Both the position numbers and the translations under genes were made by a program. Positions 1-7,979 of a DNA stretch of 64,000 nt are shown here, in pieces; the stretch's first letter is position 1; every line of letters starts with the position of its first letter. Below the pieces are notes generated by a model. It had not been told where the DNA came from. It did no database searches and saw only the letters and a program-made list of their open reading frames with translations. Origin of the DNA: Legionella cincinnatiensis (GTDB lineage Bacteria; Pseudomonadota; Gammaproteobacteria; Legionellales; Legionellaceae); assembly GCF_900452415.1 (NCBI RefSeq), contig NZ_UGNX01000001.1, positions 1,054,001 to 1,118,000 of the forward strand, written 5' to 3'.

Positions 1-582
1 CCGTTCGGGCTGAGGAGGCATTTATGCCGTCTCGAAGCCTTGGTTGAGAACTTGAACATTCGTACTAAGGCTTCGAGACAGCGCTACGCGCTTCCTCAGC
101 CCGAACGGATCGAAGAAAACCCCATTCTCTTATACGAAAGCCCGAACAGCTCAAAGTAAAATCACGTTCTCTTATACGAAACTCGCGTTCAGTTAAGGCC
201 TATGCCTACTTCCTGTAGCTTGTCCACAGGAGCCAAAGAGGCTAATAAAGAATCTATTGAGATCCAGCCTTCATCGCGAACTGTTCGGGCTGAGGAGGCA
301 TTCATGCCGTCTCGAAGCCTTGCTCCAGAACTTGAACATTCGTACTAAGGCTTCGAGACAGCGCTACGCGCTTCCTCAGCCCGAACGGATCGAGGAAAAC
401 CACATTCTCTTATACGAAAGCCCGAACAGCTCAAAGTAAAATCACGTTCTCTTATACGAAACTCGCGTTCAGTTAAGGCCTATGCCTACTTCCCGTGACT
501 TGTCCCCGGGAGCCAAAGATCGAATAAAGAACCTATTGGAATCAAGCCTTCATCTTAGATCCATCCTTCATCGCGAACCGTT
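1..582. repeat. Tandem array of palindromic repeat units, left part
   Basis: Units of about 280-297 bp are repeated head to tail. Each has a palindromic core (for example 1-108 and 281-388) followed by an AT-rich linker. The core has an outer stem of 16 perfectly paired bases (CCGTTCGGGCTGAGGA with TCCTCAGCCCGAACGG), an inner stem (GTCTCGAAGCCTT with AAGGCTTCGAGAC) and a small self-complementary arm on each side (GGCATTTATGCC and AGCGCTACGCGCT). The array continues beyond an insertion sequence at 1931. Short open frames inside the units repeat with the units and do not look like genes. The window starts inside the array, so its left end is not seen. Confidence 0.9.
576..582. repeat. Left target-site duplication of the IS4-family element
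   Basis: The 7 bases AACCGTT just outside the left inverted repeat recur directly after the right inverted repeat at 1931-1937. Removing the element and one copy restores a continuous repeat-unit core. Confidence 0.85.
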
Positions 583-602
583 CCTGAGAGATCCTCACAA
601 AA
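583..602. repeat. IS terminal inverted repeat, left
   Basis: CCTGAGAGATCCTCACAAAA pairs with the right end at 18 of 20 positions; the two mismatches are CC against GG at positions 11-12. Confidence 0.9.
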
Positions 603-603
603 T

Positions 604-1815
604 TTAACCATAGTGATGGCTCTCTTGTTGAGCATGAATGGTGCACTGGCAAAGCATGATTAAGAGTTTATCGAATATTTCTTGAGAGATAATAAGAGTT
701 TTTTTCAAAGCTTGCTTTCCGAGGAAAACGAGAGATAAAGCAGAGGTATGTTTAGCAGATTGGGCTTGAAAATCAGAGGCTTTACCGATTGATTTAATAT
801 GAAGTCCGGCAAGCCAAGCAGTAAAGAGAGTAATAGCTGCAATGAGAAGAAGGATATTCATTCTTTGAGGACACTTGGTTAGACTGTCTTTAAGTCCTAG
901 GCCATAATAGGTACATTTAGTATCTCTAAAATTTTCTTCAATTCGCATTCGTTGACGGTAAATATTAATGATAAGCTCAGGTTTACTTGATGCCTCGCTT
1001 ATAGAAGTGACCAGAAACCAAGGCTCTTTATGGGTTTTTGAATAGCGAACCACCATTCCACCCTTTTTTTTCCTTTTTTTATCGAGAGTGAGAGAGGTTC
1101 TATTTTTAGCTTTTTGCTTATATAAAATAAAATGAGCAGGTACTTTACCTTGCTCAGTCAATCGTCCGAATCCCAAATAAGAGGGTTTTGCAGTCGCATG
1201 TTCCAAGTAGGTTGAACTTAAACACCAGTCAGATGTAGTGTCCATGCAAATTGCATTTTTATTTCGTAAACGTCTTACAAAATCCCAACCTAATTGAAGA
1301 ATATGAGCAAACCATATCGCGCGAAATCCAGCATCAGTAACAATGACCGGCTTGGCCCTTTGAGGTAATAGAGCTTTTAATTCATTTAAAAATGTTTTAT
1401 GAGTTGCGTGATTGTTTTCTTGTTTTTTAGGATAACACCTCTCATAAACTACTATAGCGCGTCCAGGCATAGAAACACTGGCGCGTAACACATAAAGATT
1501 GGTTACAGGGTTAATACAACTCCAGTCGATGTGGATCCAAGGCCGCATATTATCTTGGATGATTGATGAAATCATCACCTTATAAAAAGAGTTTCGCTCC
1601 CCTTGAAGGTGTCCATTTCCTAACAGACGGTCTACTTTTTGAATGTTGCTACACTCTTTATTATTATTCGAAATGGATCTTCCTAGACCTGTTAAATACA
1701 ACTTATTATGGCCAATGGTACTTTTACAAATAAGCATTAAGCTTTGTAATCGAGTTTTATGAACTTCGGGTAGTTTATTCGCAAAAGTTTTATGTAATAA
1801 TTCAGTCAAGTGCAT
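604..1815 (-). CDS. IS4-family DDE transposase
   Basis: This is the transposase of the surrounding insertion sequence, catalysing cut-and-paste movement at the element ends. Numbering from the upstream in-frame ATG at 1854, the likely DDE triad is D110 (in WIHIDWSCI), D174 (in VTDAGF) and E306. The IS4 signature Y-x2-R-x3-E-x6-K is exact in YRQRMRIEENFRDTK (299-313). I prefer the internal ATG at 1815 (MHLTELLHKTF), because AAGG lies 9 bases before it while the upstream ATG has no visible ribosome site. The choice removes 13 residues and no motif. The frame is uninterrupted from start to stop, and the stop lies next to the left inverted repeat. Family assignment is firm; the specific IS name is not recognised. 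Confidence 0.92.
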   Translation of the reverse strand: MHLTELLHKTFANKLPEVHKTRLQSLMLICKSTIGHNKLYLTGLGRSISNNNKECSNIQKVDRLLGNGHLQGERNSFYKVMISSIIQDNMRPWIHIDWSCINPVTNLYVLRASVSMPGRAIVVYERCYPKKQENNHATHKTFLNELKALLPQRAKPVIVTDAGFRAIWFAHILQLGWDFVRRLRNKNAICMDTTSDWCLSSTYLEHATAKPSYLGFGRLTEQGKVPAHFILYKQKAKNRTSLTLDKKRKKKGGMVVRYSKTHKEPWFLVTSISEASSKPELIINIYRQRMRIEENFRDTKCTYYGLGLKDSLTKCPQRMNILLLIAAITLFTAWLAGLHIKSIGKASDFQAQSAKHTSALSLVFLGKQALKKTLIISQEIFDKLLIMLCQCTIHAQQESHHYG

Positions 1816-1910
1816 GATGGTGAACCTTATAATGTCGAAAATATATTGGATCACATATCTTCATGCACTTCAAAAAAAATTATTCTATTTTTCAAAAAAT
1901 AATGGTCACT

Positions 1911-1930
1911 TTTTGTGACCATCTCTCAGG
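1911..1930. repeat. IS terminal inverted repeat, right
   Basis: The reverse complement reads CCTGAGAGATGGTCACAAAA and matches the left end at 18 of 20 positions. It is followed by the target duplication AACCGTT. Confidence 0.9.
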
Positions 1931-2406
1931 AACCGTTCGGGCTGAGGAGGCATTTATGCCGTCTCGAAGCCTTGCTCCAGAACTTGAAAATTCGTACTAA
2001 GGCTTCGAGACAGCGCTACGCGCTTCCTCAGCCCGAACGGATCGAAGAAAACCCCATTCTCTTATACGAAAGCCCGAACAGCTCAAAGTAAAATCACGTT
2101 CTCTTATACGAAACTCGCGTTCAGTTAAGGCCTATGCCTACTTCCTGTAGCTTGTCCACAGGAGCCAAAGAGGCTAATAAAGAATCTATTGAGATCCAGC
2201 CTTCATCGCGAACTGTTCGGGCTGAGGAGGCATTCATGCCGTCTCGAAGCCTTGCTCCAGAACTTGAACATTCGTACTAAGGCTTCGAGACAGCGCTACG
2301 CGCTTCCTCAGCCCGAACGGATCGAAGAAAACCACATTCTCTTATACGAAAGCCCGAACGGCTCAAAGTAAAACCACGTGCTCTTATGCGAAACTCACGT
2401 GCGGTT
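1931..2406. repeat. Tandem array of palindromic repeat units, right part
   Basis: This continues the array interrupted by the insertion sequence: the rest of the third unit (core ends at 2040) and a fourth unit (core 2213-2320). The period between the last two cores is 280 bp. The array ends in CTTATGCGAAACTCACGTGCGGTTAA, which resembles the ends of the single elements at 19071-19271 and 57054-57249. The reading frames here are by-products of the repeat. Confidence 0.88.
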
Positions 2407-2526
2407 AAATTTCAGTAAATGGGCCCTGCGGTCTGCGCCGCGAGGATTCGGTATCAACCAGATGACGAGGCTTATAGCAAGACATTTGTTGCTCCATGCA
2501 CCAACGCGCCCCGACTACCTTAGGTT
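2407..2526. other. GC-richer stretch of unknown origin beside the repeat array
   Basis: About 120 bases are visibly richer in G and C than their surroundings (for example GGGCCCTGCGGTCTGCGCCGCG). They lie between the end of the array and a miniature palindromic element. I see no coding signal or RNA family that I can name. It may be leftover sequence from an earlier mobile element. Confidence 0.4.
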
Positions 2527-2582
2527 AACATCCGTTATGGATAAGGATGTAATAACTCGATCGGTTATCCATAGCGGATGTT
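2527..2582. mobile_element. Miniature 56-bp palindromic element
   Basis: The ends are inverted repeats, AACATCCGTTATGGATAA and the reverse of TTATCCATAGCGGATGTT, 17 of 18 matching. The flanks are AGGTT and AAGTT, a near-perfect 5-bp duplication. The ends resemble those of the larger elements at 28712-29330, so this looks like an internally deleted derivative. Confidence 0.65.
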
Positions 2583-2667
2583 AAGTTACGACTATTGTGT
2601 GCACACATCCAAATGATTGGATGCGTGGCCGCAAAATAGGGTAGTCTTGGTTCAATGCAAGTTCATT

Positions 2668-2787
2668 CTATATTGATTCCTTATTAGAGAATTCTATATT
2701 GGAATCATCTAATTCAAGCCACATTGCATTCAAGATGGCGAAGCAGCAGGCTAAACCTGTGCCTAAAATCCAGGAGAAATACCACAT
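2668..2787 (-). CDS. cydX: Cytochrome bd oxidase small subunit CydX
   Basis: A 39-residue single-pass membrane protein that binds the CydAB core and stabilises the haem site of cytochrome bd ubiquinol oxidase. The sequence starts MWYFSWILGTGLACCFAILN, with the W-Y-F-x-W-I-L-G pattern typical of CydX/YbgT. The hydrophobic segment covers about residues 3-24 and a short acidic tail follows. It starts 10 bases after the cydB stop codon, and the AGGAGG ribosome site (2793-2798) overlaps that stop, so it is co-translated as the last gene of the operon. Too short for automatic gene calling at usual thresholds, but position, motif and ribosome site agree. Confidence 0.9.
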   Translation of the reverse strand: MWYFSWILGTGLACCFAILNAMWLELDDSNIEFSNKESI

Positions 2788-2797
2788 AATAAGCCTC

Positions 2798-3937
2798 CTA
2801 ATAAGTAGTATCTTTGTTTTTAATAATGGTTTTTTCTGTTATTTTTCCACGCAATACCCGATAAACCCAAGCCGTATAAAGCAATACCAGAGGTAATAAA
2901 ATAACAGTAGCAACTAACATAATAAATAAAGTTAATTGGCTCGATGAGCTATCCCATACCAGCAAACTTTGTTCTGGGTGAGTCGAAGAGGGAAGTATGA
3001 AAGGAAACATACTTATGCCTACTGTAGTAATGATGCCAGCTACAGAAAGGGTGCTGCAAAGAAAAGCGGTTTTAGTATATCGCGAAACAATGAACGCTAA
3101 CAATGTTGCAATAATTCCTATTCCAGGAGCCAATAAAGTGATAGGAAAAGTACGGTAGTTAGAAAACCAAGCATCTGCTTGTTGAATTACTGCTTTATAA
3201 TGGGGATTTGATGGGCCATCATGAGCTAAGGCGCCATTTAAGATATAACCGTCAATACCATAATGAATCCAAAAGCCACCACCAATAAAGAGCAAAAGAG
3301 TGAATAAAGCACTTATTTTTCCTGCATTAATAGCGCGTTGTTGTAAATGCCCCTCTGTTTTTAAATTCAGAAAAAAAGCGCCGTGCATGGCTAACATCAC
3401 TACAGACAACAGGCCGCATAATAAGGCAAAAGGATTAAGCAAACTAAAAAAAGTACCTGTATAAAATGGCCGCAAATAATCATCAAAATAAAATGGGACA
3501 CCTTGTAGAACATTTCCTATTGCAACACCAAAAATAAGTGCCGGTACAATTCCTCCAACAAACAACGAATAATCCCAGAACAAGCGCCAGTGGGGGTTTG
3601 TTAATTTTGAACGATATTTAAATCCAACTGGGCGTAAGATTAATGCAAGTAACACAAGAAGCATCGCGAAATAAAAACCAGAGAAGGATAATGCGTATAA
3701 AGCTGGCCATGCCGCAAAAATTGCCCCTCCGCCTAGAATAAACCAAACTTGGTTTCCTTCCCAGGTGGGCGCAATACTATTAATCAACACCCGTCTTTCA
3801 GTGTCGGTTTTTGCAAGCCAAGGCAACCACATGGCTACACCTAGATCAAAACCATCCATTATTGCAAAACCAATCAATAATATACCAAGTAGTACCCACC
3901 ATATAATTCGTAATGTTTCATAATCCAAAGGCATCAT
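2798..3937 (-). CDS. cydB: Cytochrome bd ubiquinol oxidase subunit II
   Basis: Inner-membrane partner of CydA in the quinol oxidase that reduces oxygen to water without pumping protons. The 379 residues contain the usual eight or nine hydrophobic segments. The N-terminus MMPLDYETLRIIWWVLLGIL and the segment GFDLGVAMWLPWLAKTDTERR with WEGNQVWFILGGGAIFAAWP are characteristic of CydB. Length is normal for the family. It follows cydA after 9 bases, and cydX follows directly. It belongs to the five-gene operon that starts with the globin gene at 6111. Confidence 0.97.
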   Translation of the reverse strand: MMPLDYETLRIIWWVLLGILLIGFAIMDGFDLGVAMWLPWLAKTDTERRVLINSIAPTWEGNQVWFILGGGAIFAAWPALYALSFSGFYFAMLLVLLALILRPVGFKYRSKLTNPHWRLFWDYSLFVGGIVPALIFGVAIGNVLQGVPFYFDDYLRPFYTGTFFSLLNPFALLCGLLSVVMLAMHGAFFLNLKTEGHLQQRAINAGKISALFTLLLFIGGGFWIHYGIDGYILNGALAHDGPSNPHYKAVIQQADAWFSNYRTFPITLLAPGIGIIATLLAFIVSRYTKTAFLCSTLSVAGIITTVGISMFPFILPSSTHPEQSLLVWDSSSSQLTLFIMLVATVILLPLVLLYTAWVYRVLRGKITEKTIIKNKDTTY

Positions 3938-3946
3938 GAGTCTCTC

Positions 3947-5476
3947 CTAGTGAGCCATATTATCAGGGCCAAGACGGATGTACTTAACCATTAAGTAGAT
4001 TTCAACCACGGCAAGTATTGTATAAAAGAGAATAAATCCAGTAATTGAAGTAAGTACTTGAGCGGAGCTTAGACTAGAGGTACCCATTGCAGTGGGTAAA
4101 ATATCTTGTACTACCCAAGGTTGACGTCCATATTCTGCAACGACCCAACCTAGCTCTGCTGCTACCCAGGGTAGGGGTAGTGCGAAGAATGCAGCACGCA
4201 AGTACCAACGAGAGGTATGTAATTTGCGTTTCATCGATAAGTAAAAGCCAGTTGCAAATAGTAAAATGAAGAAAAACCCACAGGCGACCATAATACGAAA
4301 TGAGAAAAACAGAGGAGTAATACGCGGTTTTAGATCATGTGCGGCTTGATTAATTTGATCGTCAGTTGCATCAACTACTTTTTCTGTATATTTCTTTAAT
4401 AACAAACCATAGCCTAAATATTTATTATGTGCTGTAAAATCGGCTTTTGCTTGTTCATCGTTTGGATTTTTTTGTAATCTCGTTAATGCTTCATAGGCTT
4501 GTATTCCCTCTTTGATGCGCTCCTTTCCTTGCTCAATTAATTCTGAAATGCCTTGCAGGGGTTGGGTGAATGTACGTGTTGCAATTAAGCCTAATACATA
4601 AGGAATTTCAATAGCATAATCAGTTTGCATTGTTTCTTCATTGGGAATACCAAAAACTGTAAGTCCTGCAGGGGCCTTTTCCGTATGCCACATAGCTTCA
4701 ATAGCGGCGAATTTCATTTTTTGGTTTTCATTATCGAGGTGGCCACTTTCATCACCAAGAACTACCACCGCCAAAGCAGAAGCGAGTCCGAAGCTTACAG
4801 CTACAGTCATTGATCGTTTCGCAAAATTAATGTTTCTACCACGTAATAAAAAATAAGCACTTACAGATAATACAAAGATAGATCCGGTAACATAGCCTGC
4901 ACTAATGGTATGGACAAATTTTGCTTGCGCTACTGGGTTAAACATAACAGCCACGAAATCAGTCACTTCCATACGCATGGTGTGGAAATTAAACTCAGCG
5001 CCAACAGGATTTTGCATCCAGCCATTGGCAATTAAAATCCATAATGCGGAAAGATTAGTACCTAAAGCTAAGAGCCATGTACAAAACATATGTTGTAACC
5101 GACTTAATCTATCCCAGCCGAAGAAAAAAAGACCAACAAAAGTAGCCTCTAAAAAAAAGGCCATAAGCCCTTCAATAGCCAAGGGAGCTCCAAACACATC
5201 TCCTACATAATGAGAGTAATAAGCCCAATTGGTACCAAATTGAAACTCCATGGTCAGACCGGTTGCGACACCTAAAACGAAATTAATTCCAAAAAGAACA
5301 CCCCAGTATTTGACCATCTGTCGCCAGATATCACGGCCAGTCATGACATAAATGGTTTCCATAATTGCTAAAAGCAATGACAGGCCTAAAGTGAGCGGGA
5401 CAAAAAGAAAATGATAAAGCGCTGTCAGGGCAAATTGTAAACGCGAAAGATCGACTAGTTCACTACCAGGAATCAT
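3947..5476 (-). CDS. cydA: Cytochrome bd ubiquinol oxidase subunit I
   Basis: This subunit carries haems b558, b595 and d and the quinol site of cytochrome bd oxidase. At 509 residues it is close to the family norm. Visible hallmarks are the N-terminal LSRLQFALTALYHFLFVPLT with the haem-ligand histidine, TNLSALWILIANGWMQNPVGA, and a periplasmic Q-loop region around residues 255-375. GRQPWVVQDILPT near the C-terminus is the CydA GRQPW motif. The start ATG follows a GGAGCACCTCTT-like region read on the minus strand only weakly. The 78-base gap to cydP holds an 18-base perfect palindrome. High-affinity oxygen reduction and tolerance of nitric oxide are known properties of the family. Confidence 0.97.
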   Translation of the reverse strand: MIPGSELVDLSRLQFALTALYHFLFVPLTLGLSLLLAIMETIYVMTGRDIWRQMVKYWGVLFGINFVLGVATGLTMEFQFGTNWAYYSHYVGDVFGAPLAIEGLMAFFLEATFVGLFFFGWDRLSRLQHMFCTWLLALGTNLSALWILIANGWMQNPVGAEFNFHTMRMEVTDFVAVMFNPVAQAKFVHTISAGYVTGSIFVLSVSAYFLLRGRNINFAKRSMTVAVSFGLASALAVVVLGDESGHLDNENQKMKFAAIEAMWHTEKAPAGLTVFGIPNEETMQTDYAIEIPYVLGLIATRTFTQPLQGISELIEQGKERIKEGIQAYEALTRLQKNPNDEQAKADFTAHNKYLGYGLLLKKYTEKVVDATDDQINQAAHDLKPRITPLFFSFRIMVACGFFFILLFATGFYLSMKRKLHTSRWYLRAAFFALPLPWVAAELGWVVAEYGRQPWVVQDILPTAMGTSSLSSAQVLTSITGFILFYTILAVVEIYLMVKYIRLGPDNMAH

Positions 5477-5523
5477 GGAGCACCTCTTATGTCATGTACT
5501 TTGTTGATAAAGCCCTTACTATA

Positions 5524-5541
5524 ATCCCCTATTTAGGGGAT
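5524..5541. promoter_or_regulatory. Perfect 18-base palindrome before cydA
   Basis: ATCCCC TATTTA GGGGAT is a perfect inverted repeat between cydP and cydA. It could be an operator or a short hairpin tuning translation or mRNA processing. It lacks a run of T, so it is not a simple terminator. The role is inferred only from symmetry and position. Confidence 0.45.
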
Positions 5542-5554
5542 GGACTTCCCTAAT

Positions 5555-5728
5555 TCACTTTTCATTAGAATGAAGATATTCTTTTTCTTGCGCTACTCCT
5601 AGCAACCATTGTTCATTGCTTAAATGTGATTTTTCCACATTCTTGAAGCATACTATCCATAGAGAAATCAATAAGATAAGTTTAATAATTAAGGTAACTA
5701 TAATATCACGAGCCAGTGGTTTTAGCAT
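5555..5728 (-). CDS. cydP: Small membrane protein, CydP-like putative oxidase subunit
   Basis: A 57-residue protein starting MLKPLARDIIVTLIIKLILL, with one membrane segment at about residues 8-28 and a charged tail. Its P-L-A-R-[DE]-I-x-x-x-L-x-x-K-L pattern and its place directly before cydA match what is annotated elsewhere as the cytochrome oxidase putative small subunit CydP. Its start codon overlaps the end of the globin gene by 7 bases (ATGCTAA), so the two are probably translationally coupled. Known CydP-like proteins are poorly characterised. The name rests on memory of the family and on context. Confidence 0.72.
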   Translation of the reverse strand: MLKPLARDIIVTLIIKLILLISLWIVCFKNVEKSHLSNEQWLLGVAQEKEYLHSNEK

Positions 5729-6111
5729 GTTTCTACCTCTTTTTTTTGACTCAGTATTCCAAATTTTAATGATTCGGCAATTAATGAGGCTCGGTGTATG
5801 ATTTTTTGAGCAGATTCAGTAGGTAAATGATGTAAGGCTTCGTCTCGAAATAAATTAAGCCAACGTATAAAATGTTGTTCTTCAATGGGAGTAAACTGTT
5901 TTAGTAAGAGATGTTTTTGATAAGCATTGCCATGATATTCGTTGGTCTTCAACATCACACTATTCCAAAACTGGCAAAGCAGCGGAATATGCTCATTCCA
6001 GTCGACCTGAGCTTTATCGAAAATAGGTCCAAGGACTTCATCTTTGCGCACTTTTTGGTAAAAATGAGTCACTAAGTTTTCGATATGTGTTTTATTTAGC
6101 TCAGCCATCAT
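5722..6111 (-). CDS. Group III truncated haemoglobin
   Basis: A 129-residue globin of the truncated 2-on-2 fold. The order of features (FYQKVRKDEVLGPIFD, then CQFWNSVMLKTNEYHGNAYQKH, then FIRWLNLFRDEAL) fits group III globins (YP_/GlbO-unlike, ctb-like), with the proximal histidine expected in the H of HFIRW or the preceding KH segment. Group III members such as Campylobacter Ctb bind oxygen tightly and affect oxygen and nitric oxide handling. Here it is the first gene of an operon with cytochrome bd oxidase, and its stop overlaps the cydP start. The ATG at 6108 is an alternative start. Function as an oxygen or NO helper for the oxidase is inference. Confidence 0.88.
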   Translation of the reverse strand: MMAELNKTHIENLVTHFYQKVRKDEVLGPIFDKAQVDWNEHIPLLCQFWNSVMLKTNEYHGNAYQKHLLLKQFTPIEEQHFIRWLNLFRDEALHHLPTESAQKIIHRASLIAESLKFGILSQKKEVETC

Positions 6112-6338
6112 GATTTACTGATGTAAATAAATAAGCAAATGATACTTAAGTTTCATTTTAAATACAACTTTAAATGTGCTCTATTTTTCTGATGTTTTTA
6201 TAATATTTAGTAAGACTACTGCATTGGTATGAATTTTAGATAAGGGTTTATTTGATAACAAAAATTTGACATAGGAGCTATTTTTAAAGCTTATTTAAGC
6301 TATAATTTGTGTATCGATATTTGGAAAGGGAAATAATT

Positions 6339-6650
6339 ATGAGCAAAAATATTATGAAGAGAATCATATGTACTGCAGTTTTTGCTCTAGGCTTGTTTTC
6401 TGCTGGCACCTGTCTTGCTTGGTATGGTGGCTATCATGGTGGCTATTATCACGGTGGTGGTTGGCATGGTGGGTATCATGGTGGCTATTATGGCTATCAT
6501 GGTGGTTATTACCATGGTGGTGGTTGGGGTTGGGGCGGTACAGGTGTGGTCATTGGCGTGCCTGGTTATTATTATGCTCCTCCCGCTTGTCAAACCATCC
6601 GCGTTTGCAATGCTTATGGCCACTGTTGGTACCAAGATTCCTGTTATTGA
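6339..6650 (+). CDS. Secreted Gly/His/Tyr-rich small protein
   Basis: A 103-residue protein with an N-terminal signal peptide (MSKNIMKRIICTAVFALGLF, cleavage probably after CLA near residue 27). A low-complexity stretch follows, built from Y-H-G-G, Y-Y-H-G-G-G-W and similar blocks. The C-terminal part has four cysteines in a PACQTIRVCNAYGHCWYQDSCY-like tail. The ATG at 6339 is chosen because GGAAAGGG lies 8 bases before it. Similar exported glycine-rich proteins are common in Legionella and Coxiella, but I do not know a function. The histidine-rich repeats could bind metal; that is speculation. Overlapping frames on both strands come from the repeated GGT/CAT codons and were discarded. Confidence 0.75.
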   Translation: MSKNIMKRIICTAVFALGLFSAGTCLAWYGGYHGGYYHGGGWHGGYHGGYYGYHGGYYHGGGWGWGGTGVVIGVPGYYYAPPACQTIRVCNAYGHCWYQDSCY

Positions 6651-6674
6651 TCAAGATACCATTGCGTCAAGTAA

Positions 6675-6704
6675 CTCCCAAAAGGTTTTGGGGGTTTCTT
6701 TTTA
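6675..6704 (+). terminator. Intrinsic terminator after the Gly/His-rich gene
   Basis: CTCCCAAAA pairs with TTTTGGGGG around a GG loop, followed by TTTCTTTTT, 25 bases after the stop codon. Confidence 0.7.
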
Positions 6705-6847
6705 CACAGCACTACATCACTAAATGATGGTTTAGATGTTGTTATTCAATCTGTCTATAAGCGAGGTACGTGAAAAGCTTATGGCATCTTTTGGTAAAAA
6801 TTGATACAATTTCTGTTTGTTTTTTCAATATATTAAATAACCTTATT

Positions 6848-7663
6848 ATGGATAGCATTTTAGAATATTTGAAATATGTTGACTGGGAGCACATTATATT
6901 TGCTGTATTGTTGCTCTTTTTGGGCTATTTTTTTGCCAAAAAAATCAGCCATTGGGTTGAAAAATTCATTGAGGGTCGATTTTCAAAGCATCAGGCTATG
7001 TTATCAAGTCGTGTGGTTTTTTATGGCTTATTTTTGTTATTTTTAGTTTCTGCATTACATGAAATGGGTTTCAAATTAACTATATTGTTAGGGACTGCAG
7101 GTTTGTTTACCGTAGCATTAAGCTTTGCGTCGCAAACGGCAGCATCGAACTTGATTAGCGGCGTATTTTTACTTTTTGAACGACCTTTTAAAGTAGGGGA
7201 TGTTATTTCAATTAAAGATATTAAAGGAACTGTAGAGACTATTGATTGGTTATCTACAAAAATTAAAACAAATGATAATCGTTTGATTCGCATACCTAAT
7301 GAGGGTTTAATCAAGTCAGAAATTACTAACTTAAGCACATATCCGCAAAAACGTGATGAAATAGTACTAAGAATCGATGCTGCGCATGATGTTTCTAATA
7401 TTAAGTTTTTACTCCAAAAAATTTGTGATGAATGCAGCCATATTTTACCTATCCCTGGTGCAAAAATTTTATTTTCGCAAATGATTGACAGAGGAGGGAT
7501 CGAGCTTAAAGTGTTATACTGGTCAAGTGTTGATTTAGCCACAGTAAGAGATGAGATGCTTACTGCCATTAAAATTACATTTGAACAAGAAGCAATTACT
7601 TTTGTTCCCGAACGAGGTTTTGTTTCTCCGCTTGTTTCTTCAGCATCCTCCTTTACTTCATAA
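6848..7663 (+). CDS. MscS-family mechanosensitive ion channel
   Basis: A 271-residue inner-membrane channel protein that would open under membrane tension and release solutes during osmotic downshock. After two N-terminal hydrophobic segments it has the pore helix region GTAGLFTVALSFASQTAASNLISG. The MscS beta domain follows (FLLFERPFKVGDVISIKDIKGTVETIDWLSTKIKTNDNRLIRIPN), then the alpha-beta C-terminal domain. The usual E. coli MscS length is 286. I chose the ATG at 6848; a GTG at 6770 with GAGG five bases upstream would add 26 residues not typical of the family and cannot be excluded. It appears to be a single-gene unit. Confidence 0.9.
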   Translation: MDSILEYLKYVDWEHIIFAVLLLFLGYFFAKKISHWVEKFIEGRFSKHQAMLSSRVVFYGLFLLFLVSALHEMGFKLTILLGTAGLFTVALSFASQTAASNLISGVFLLFERPFKVGDVISIKDIKGTVETIDWLSTKIKTNDNRLIRIPNEGLIKSEITNLSTYPQKRDEIVLRIDAAHDVSNIKFLLQKICDECSHILPIPGAKILFSQMIDRGGIELKVLYWSSVDLATVRDEMLTAIKITFEQEAITFVPERGFVSPLVSSASSFTS

Positions 7664-7748
7664 AGATAACAAAAAAGTAAAGCCACTTGCGGCTTACGCA
7701 TACTAGGTGTATGTTGAATAATGAAGGGATTGTAAGTAGGGAGTTGAA

Positions 7749-7979
7749 ATGGAAGCAACGATCGAAATTATTGGTTATTTGGCTTGTTGTTTGGTTTTTG
7801 CAACTTTTTATGTCAAAAGAATTTTGACATTACGTTTAATAGCAATCTGTTCCAATGTCGCGTTTATTTTGTATGCAATTGGAAGCACACTCTATCCGAT
7901 TTTTATTCTACATTCATTTTTATTACCTTTAAACTTATATCGGATTTTTGAAATAAGAAGAAGTAGTGTTCGTACTTAG
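7749..7979 (+). CDS. Small multi-pass membrane protein of unknown function
   Basis: A 76-residue hydrophobic protein with three probable membrane segments (about 5-22, 26-45 and 50-66), no signal peptide and a basic C-terminus ending RIFEIRRSSVRT. The pattern GYLACCLVFATFYVKRILTLR recalls small YgjV/PQ-loop-like membrane proteins found in many gammaproteobacteria. I cannot name a function. AGGGAG lies 11 bases before the ATG. It is 85 bases after the MscS-type gene on the same strand and could share its transcript. Confidence 0.6.
   Translation: MEATIEIIGYLACCLVFATFYVKRILTLRLIAICSNVAFILYAIGSTLYPIFILHSFLLPLNLYRIFEIRRSSVRT

Larger units (their letters stand above)
583..1930. mobile_element. 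Complete IS4-family insertion sequence, 1348 bp
   Basis: The element is bounded by 20-bp terminal inverted repeats (583-602 and 1911-1930, starting CCTGAGAGAT, 18 of 20 matching) and a 7-bp direct duplication AACCGTT. It carries a single transposase gene that ends one base inside the left repeat. It sits inside the third palindromic unit of the surrounding array, so it arrived after the array formed. The right end also holds a short hairpin, GGTCAC with GTGACC (1904-1920), absent from the left end because of the two mismatched bases. All parts look intact, so it may still be active; activity is an inference. Confidence 0.92.

Noticed and set aside
257-439. 60-codon plus-strand frame in the first repeat array, with a near copy at 2189-2371
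   Set aside because: The frame repeats with the palindromic unit, crosses the hairpin core and has no ribosome site; it is a by-product of the repeat.
2378-2406. Resemblance of TTATGCGAAACTCACGTGCGGTT to domain V of a group II intron
   Set aside because: The same stretch matches the ends of other elements of the palindromic family (for example 19253-19271), and no intron-encoded protein or other domains are present.
4905-5210. 101-codon plus-strand frame inside cydA
   Set aside because: It is antisense to a highly conserved gene, with no ribosome site or known similarity.
6112-6310. Possible FNR/ANR box controlling the globin-cyd operon
   Set aside because: I looked for TTGAT-N4-ATCAA upstream of the globin gene and found no convincing match.
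6387-6727. Overlapping frames on both strands inside the Gly/His-rich gene
   Set aside because: They result from repeated GGT and CAT codons; only the frame with signal peptide and ribosome site is credible.
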